Shown: piece by piece, positions 59,388 through 64,000 of the stretch
How positions within the stretch are numbered: the first letter of the stretch is position 1
Layout: each line of letters begins with the position of its first letter
The notes under the pieces: model-generated
Database searches by the model: none
Told to the model about the DNA's origin: nothing
The model's input: the letters and a program-made list of their open reading frames with translations, nothing else
Position numbers and translations under genes: made by a program
NCBI GenBank assembly: GCA_950295325.1
Contig: OX485809.1
Location: 24,552,001 to 24,616,000, forward strand
DNA length: 64,000 bases
Direction: 5' to 3'
Source of the DNA: Polytrichum commune
Lineage: Eukaryota > Streptophyta > Polytrichopsida > Polytrichales > Polytrichaceae

Positions 59388-59800
59388 CTTCAATAAGCTT
59401 ACACCTCTCCTTAGCTCCCTTTACACCTTTCACAAAACCCACTTTCTTTATCAATGCACAAACTTGCCATAACCCATCCACATGCTCCTACAACTCTCAC
59501 AGAACCCCCAGAAACCCCCAAACGCCTACAACCCACAACCAACAACAAAACCACAAAGAACAGAGGATGTTGAAAAAGAGCAACACCTGCTTGCTGATGG
59601 GTCTGCACTGCTTGCTTGCTTGCTTTCTTTCTTTCTTTCTTTCTTACTTTTGTTTTGGAGCTTTGGTGAGCAAGAGATGGAGTCCCTTGAGAAATATTTG
59701 CAGTTAACTTAGATAGGTAATTTGAAGCAGTAAGATGCTTGCACACTTGGAAAAGGCTCGGAAAGATGATGTCCGGTGGGCACTTTTAATTAAGAGTGAC
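59388..59800 (-). promoter_or_regulatory. PDI 5' leader and proximal promoter region
   Basis: Upstream of the start codon on the minus strand are a GT-rich leader, a (GAAA)n run (complement of TTTC at about 59620-59644) and GCAA repeats. Two upstream ATGs would open short reading frames (59483-59451 and 59470-59411) if the leader extends that far. No convincing TATA box or ER-stress element was found, so the transcription start is not placed. Confidence 0.4.
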
Positions 59801-61010
59801 ATGCCCAGGTGGCGACTTCTGCTGGCTTCTTGATTGCTTTCACTAAAATTAAGGTATAGTCCTGCCTCTTTAATATACACATTTGGGAAACCACAAAACT
59901 GTCGTATTCTCGAGGTGTCACGTATTCAATAATATGACAAATTGGACCTCTTTGTCATAACGATGAGGTACTTCATGAAAACACACATTAGATAGTTTGC
60001 CACACATACAAAAGAATTTGTTTTTTTAAAGTCTTTACAAATATGCAAATTTCTCTCAGGAAAACTATGTGGAGTTGAAAAAGGAATCAATAGTCCGCTG
60101 ATGTTGCCACTTCAAATTAGTAGCAGATATCTTATTGAACTTCTCCGATATGGCCTGCAATTTCATTATGTTTGCAGGAGTAAATTGTAATTGGGTTGTC
60201 CATAAAAAATATATATATATAGCTAACAATTGAGCATGATGTTGAACATCTACCAGTTTCCCGATAAGCGGAGGTCTCTAATCAACATCTAAAGAATCCA
60301 ACGGTTTTGCATTAAGGTGTCTAAACTAGGTGGCTCTATGCCAAGGCTTTTGGACAAAAGCAAAATGATTCATGTTGAGTTCAAAATGCTCGAAAACAAA
60401 TTGTGCACCTTGGCATAGGGTTTCAATGAAAAATTATTACAAAAATGAAAAGCTAATGAATCTCTTGATTAGGTTCTAAGATAGAGAACCTAGTCCCCGT
60501 AGTGCCCATGTTCTAACATCATTTTACACTAAATTTCTTTTATCCACAATTCATAAGTGAAAGTTCCATAAATTTAATATTAACTTTGTACTTATACATG
60601 TGTGGGACTCACCATATATGCATTTATTATCTCTATACTATGACATTTTAGGGGTCCAAGACTATTGCATAAACAATGTCATAGTCGTATTATAGGTAGA
60701 TTTTAGCTAGAAAATTTGGTTCACAAAATTTGTGTTGTCTTATCAAGGTTGTCATATTATCGAGTGTCGTATTAAAAAGGTAGGATTGTATAAGTTAGGT
60801 AGCTAATGAAGGTAGCTTTTGACAAGTGAGATGGTGTTATAAATAAATAATAAAATAAACATCAGGGTTTGATTTATACACCAACGTGAATGGGAGCCCG
60901 TTCCTCTATACCATTTTCATGTTTAACCAAGCGTCACTGTAAGGGTACTTCCTTCCTCTCGGAAGGTGGGCTCCTATGGTAAGAAAGCGCGACACCTAAC
61001 ATCTAGGGGG
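59801..61010. other. Unassigned intergenic DNA upstream of PDI
   Basis: No gene is recognised. The text near 60880-60995, with a small hairpin CTTCC TCTC GGAAG, has higher GC than its surroundings but no open frame of note. Confidence 0.4.
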
Positions 61011-61013
61011 GAT

Positions 61014-62035
61014 CTACAGGGGGTTGTTTGTTTTGTTGTTGAGCATCCTTTTGTTTAGCATTCAGTATGTGAGGTATTTAATGGCAATTTGGTGTAATTG
61101 TTTCATAAGTGTTTTGATCTCATTTTTGGGTATTTTGAGCTTTTCTAAATCTTTAATTGGATGTCCGTGAATAGCTCCTCTAACTCTTGACTTGTTGTGA
61201 TGGTGATGAGAGGGTTGACTTGCTGGCCGGTTGATCTAAGTGTTTGTATGAGTGGGTTAAATTTAGGGGTTTTTTCATTGTGTGCGGTGTTTGCGAATAT
61301 GTCATGGCAGTAGGTGAATTCAATGAATTATATGACATTTGGTGAGACTGACGTTAGGGGGGGTTGCCTATATGTGGGGGCGCCTAGCACGCATAGTATG
61401 TCCGGTTTGAGTCTAGCTAGGCATGCACATGGTATAGTGGGGCGTGTACATTGGAGTAACCATTATGGAACGGTATTATCTTGTGGCCTAGAGTCTTGGT
61501 TGCCTGCGTTTATGAGTCTGTAGTATCTTGAATGCTTATTTGATTGTAATGTGTGTGCAATTTGGTGTACAACTTTATTATGGCGTGCTATATGTAATCC
61601 ATGTAAGTGGGGATTTGAGCATGTAGAAAGTAAGTGTGGCCATGTGTCTATGATATTATCGGGGCATAGTGTACAATTTGGGTTTGAATGTAGGTTAGGC
61701 TAAAAGAGATTTTTACGGTGGTTACCCATATATTGGGCATATCGGAATTTAAGCGTTTGTGTGATTTGGGCATCTGTGATCCTGGGGTTTTTCCAAAATT
61801 GGTTGGAGAGTTTGTGATTGATTTGGTCATTGGATGTTCATTTATCTATGTATGTAAATTTGGATTGGACCAATCTTAGTTCTTGGTTTTTGTGTTCCTT
61901 GTTGATGTATGTTTACAGGTTGCGTATAGCACCCGTGTGGGTACCAGTTGGGACCCCATTGAGCCAATATGACATAGTATGGGCCGTATGTATCTTGGGG
62001 GTGTTGGCGGTGTCGTGATGTGGGCGGTCTATTAG
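61014..62035 (-). pseudogene. LINE ORF2 C-terminal part
   Basis: On the minus strand it reads TMSYWLNGVPTGTHTGAIRN, stop, TYINKEHKNQEL, SKFTYIDK, stop, TSNDQINHKLSNQFWKNPR, FRYAQYMGNHRKNLF, stop. It goes on through CTLCPDNIIDTWPHLLSTC, LHIARHNKVVHQIAHTLQ and IQFIEFTYCHD to the tail LNKRMLNNKTN and a TAG at 61016-61014. The CxxC...H...C arrangement in CTLCPDNIIDTWPHLLSTC is the zinc-knuckle-like motif typical near the C terminus of LINE ORF2. Several stops sit where a Trp is likely (K-stop-TSND, F-stop-PNL), as expected of G-to-A decay. It is the same family as 11230-11629 and 18985-19690. Confidence 0.75.
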
Positions 62036-63240
62036 TTAGAATTTAGATATTTTATTTGTTTTCGTTATTTTTAAGTTGATCTTAGTTAGGTAAAAACCGG
62101 TCTTAAGTTGAAGACCGGATGAATTAGTAGATGGATGTGGTAGGTAGGATTGGATTTACCGGCAGGCCAATAGCTAACCACCTAGGAGTTCTAGAAGGTT
62201 TTTACTTTAAATTCCTATTGGCTTGCCGGATTAGCCTTTAGCCCCAAACGCCCTATTTCTAGCGGGATTAAGGTTCTAAAAACCTTTAACCCCATATCTT
62301 TCCTATTTCTAGTAGGATAAGGATTCTAGAAACCTTTAACCCCAAAGGTCATCCATTAGCAAGCCACTTGGAGGGGTTCTAGAGGACCTTACCTCGATGG
62401 TTTCCTATTGGCCGAAGGGGGGCAAGGTGGAAGACTATTTAAGGGGTGTTAGAAGAGTGTTTAAGGGGGACCATTAGTATTTTGGAGTTGTTACTTGTGT
62501 TGGATTGAGGGAGCTTAGAGCATCTTGAGAGGGATAAGTGTTTAGGAGGCTCATCTACACAAGAGGGTGTGGAGGTGTGGCATTTAGAGTGACTAGATTG
62601 TACTAGGTGCACTACTTGTAGTGTTTTATTGGTTATGAACTTGAGCAGAACTTTATAGTGAGAGATTTGTCAATTATGGATGATCAGAGTGTTCAATGGA
62701 TATGAAAATTTGAGGGATTGTTTATTATGAGTTATGGAAGTTGTGGTAAAAATTTGAGAGCTTCAGTCATTGGCATGAAAAAGTTATTAAGAGTTGAAGG
62801 GAAGGGTGTCTAGGAACAAAGCCAACTAAACTAGCAAGGTTTGAAAATATGTATCTTTTAGAGGGTTATAGATATGGATACCAAAATTTGACACCACCTT
62901 TTGAACTTACACATCTATCTTGTGTTAAAATCTGAGATTTATTGGACATAAGAGTAGGAAGTTATTAAGGTTTTAGAGACCGGGTGTTTTATCACAGCAT
63001 TCATGCTAGGTAGTTAGAGTTAGAAAATAATGCATAACTTTTGCATATGAACTCTGATTGTGCTCAAATTTGGTGGGAATGTTTTTGATAAGATACTTAA
63101 TAAGTGTACCAAATTTCACTTGAAGAAGATGATTTGGTTTTGAGTTATACTATTCTGAAGTTTAGAGGGACCACATTGAGAGAGATTTACATCAAGAATA
63201 TAGGAGAAGGAAAGCTACTATATTTTTTTCTAAACACTAC
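62036..63240. other. 1.2-kb segment interrupting the LINE
   Basis: This stretch separates the LINE RNase H region (63240-64000) from the C-terminal part (61014-62035). It holds internal near-repeats (CCTATTTCTAGCGGGATTAAGGTTCTA near 62256 and CCTATTTCTAGTAGGATAAGGATTCTA near 62311), a TATA-like CTATTTAAGGGG near 62435, and no open frame of note. It may be a solo LTR or other insertion; I could not define terminal repeats or a target duplication. Confidence 0.5.
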
Positions 63241-64000
63241 CATAAAATAGAAGCCCGGCGCTTACCGGATAGTGTACATTTTCCTTGACAGCGGGTTTGT
63301 CTAGGAGGGCTCCATTATTTGCTAGTTGATCCGTGATTTCATTGCCTATTATGCCCATGTGTGCTCTAACTTTTTGAATTGTGATTTTATGTGTGGACTA
63401 AGTTATATGGTTAACTATGGTGGCAATGAATAGTTTGTCTGGGTGATTGTGTTGGGATGATGGGTGTTGTACGTGGTTATGTATTAGGTATATATTATTA
63501 ATGCTATCTATAAAGATGTGGGTGTCTTGCGTATGGTGTTGTGTACCTTGGATTGCTATTAGGATGGCATTTAATTCGGCTTTGAGGATGTTTTGTAGAC
63601 CTGGGAGTCTCTCCACAATCTAAAGGTTGTTGGCAGGGCAATACACACCTGATCTAGTTGTGTTGCCTATGTCATTTTCGTCAAGGGGTATAAATGATCC
63701 ATCGGTGTATATGCATTGTTGGGGTTGGAATTTAAGGGGGTGGGTATTGTGGAGTTCTATTGGTAAGGGTTGTGTTGGGTGATTACTTTCCGAATGATTG
63801 TAATTTGGGCTTTATGCCATGTGTGGGAACATTTCATTTTTTTACTAGGGGGGTGTTTTGGTGTAGGTGAGATTTGACTTTTATATTATATAGTCTGAGT
63901 ATGTTGGCTGTGGTTGTGTTAGGTATTTGTGGGTTGCCTGAAGGGGGGTTTTGATTGTTTATGCTTATTATAGTGGTGTGTTGGTTTTCTAATTGGTGTA
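63241..64000 (-). pseudogene. LINE ORF2 RNase H region (runs off window end)
   Basis: The minus strand encodes an RNase H domain with all four expected acidic residues: YTDGSFI near 63690, LKAELNAI near 63570, FIDS near 63515 and GNEITDQLA near 63340, preceded by AHMGIIG. Two in-frame stops and at least one frame shift make it a pseudogene. Further towards 64000 the reading continues (PQIPNTTTANILRLYN) towards the reverse transcriptase, which lies outside the window. RNase H between reverse transcriptase and the C-terminal knuckle is known in plant I/L1-type LINEs. Confidence 0.75.

Noticed and set aside
59388-59800. ER-stress response elements upstream of PDI
   Set aside because: Looked for CCAAT-N10-CACG and TGACGTG-like sites; only weak partial matches were found.
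1-64000. CRISPR arrays, operons, tRNA and rRNA genes
   Set aside because: No regularly spaced short repeats of that type, no cloverleaf or rRNA sequence recognised; the window is plant nuclear DNA.

Overview
The window looks like intergenic, repeat-rich DNA of a large land-plant nuclear genome. It is AT-rich, has one ordinary spliced gene in 64 kb, and otherwise holds layered transposable elements (plant-type Ty3/gypsy LTR element, hAT-like and PIF/Harbinger-like miniature elements, LINE tails with an RNase H domain). The flavour of the LINE and hAT relics makes me lean towards a non-seed vascular plant such as a fern or lycophyte, but that is a guess that the sequence alone does not prove.

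The one real gene is a complete protein disulfide isomerase on the minus strand (59387 to 51651). It has ten exons that join in frame to a 502-residue ER protein with a signal peptide, two CGHC active sites and a C-terminal KDEL. Its introns carry mobile DNA: a ~272-bp tandem array in intron 1, an inverted pair of one foldback element on either side of exon 4 (introns 3 and 4), and a hAT-like element with an exact 8-bp target duplication in intron 9.

Region by region: 1-11 kb holds hAT-like elements, a decayed hAT-type transposase (minus strand, about 3.2-4.4 kb) and two copies of a terminal-inverted-repeat family (here called R), each split by another element. 11-20 kb holds two LINE tails, two TIR elements and two inverted copies of an unrecognised coding fragment. 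20-35 kb holds a minisatellite, a 190-bp tandem array, two nearly identical hAT-like elements that both have perfect 8-bp target duplications, a long inverted repeat and Harbinger-like elements. 35-42 kb is mostly dispersed repeat D and unrecognised AT-rich DNA. 42.1-47.8 kb is a full-length but dead Ty3/gypsy element (387- and 385-bp LTRs, 5-bp target duplication ATTTA) inserted inside a third R copy. 48-51 kb holds further small repeats. 51.6-59.4 kb is the PDI gene. 61-64 kb is a LINE (RNase H plus C-terminal part) split by a 1.2-kb foreign segment and running off the window end.

I found no CRISPR array, operon, rRNA or tRNA. Nothing here is convincingly a new functional system. The most useful observations are the nested insertions with readable empty sites, the exon-flanking inverted repeats in the PDI gene, the internal inverted duplication in the gypsy element, and the repeated unrecognised coding fragment.
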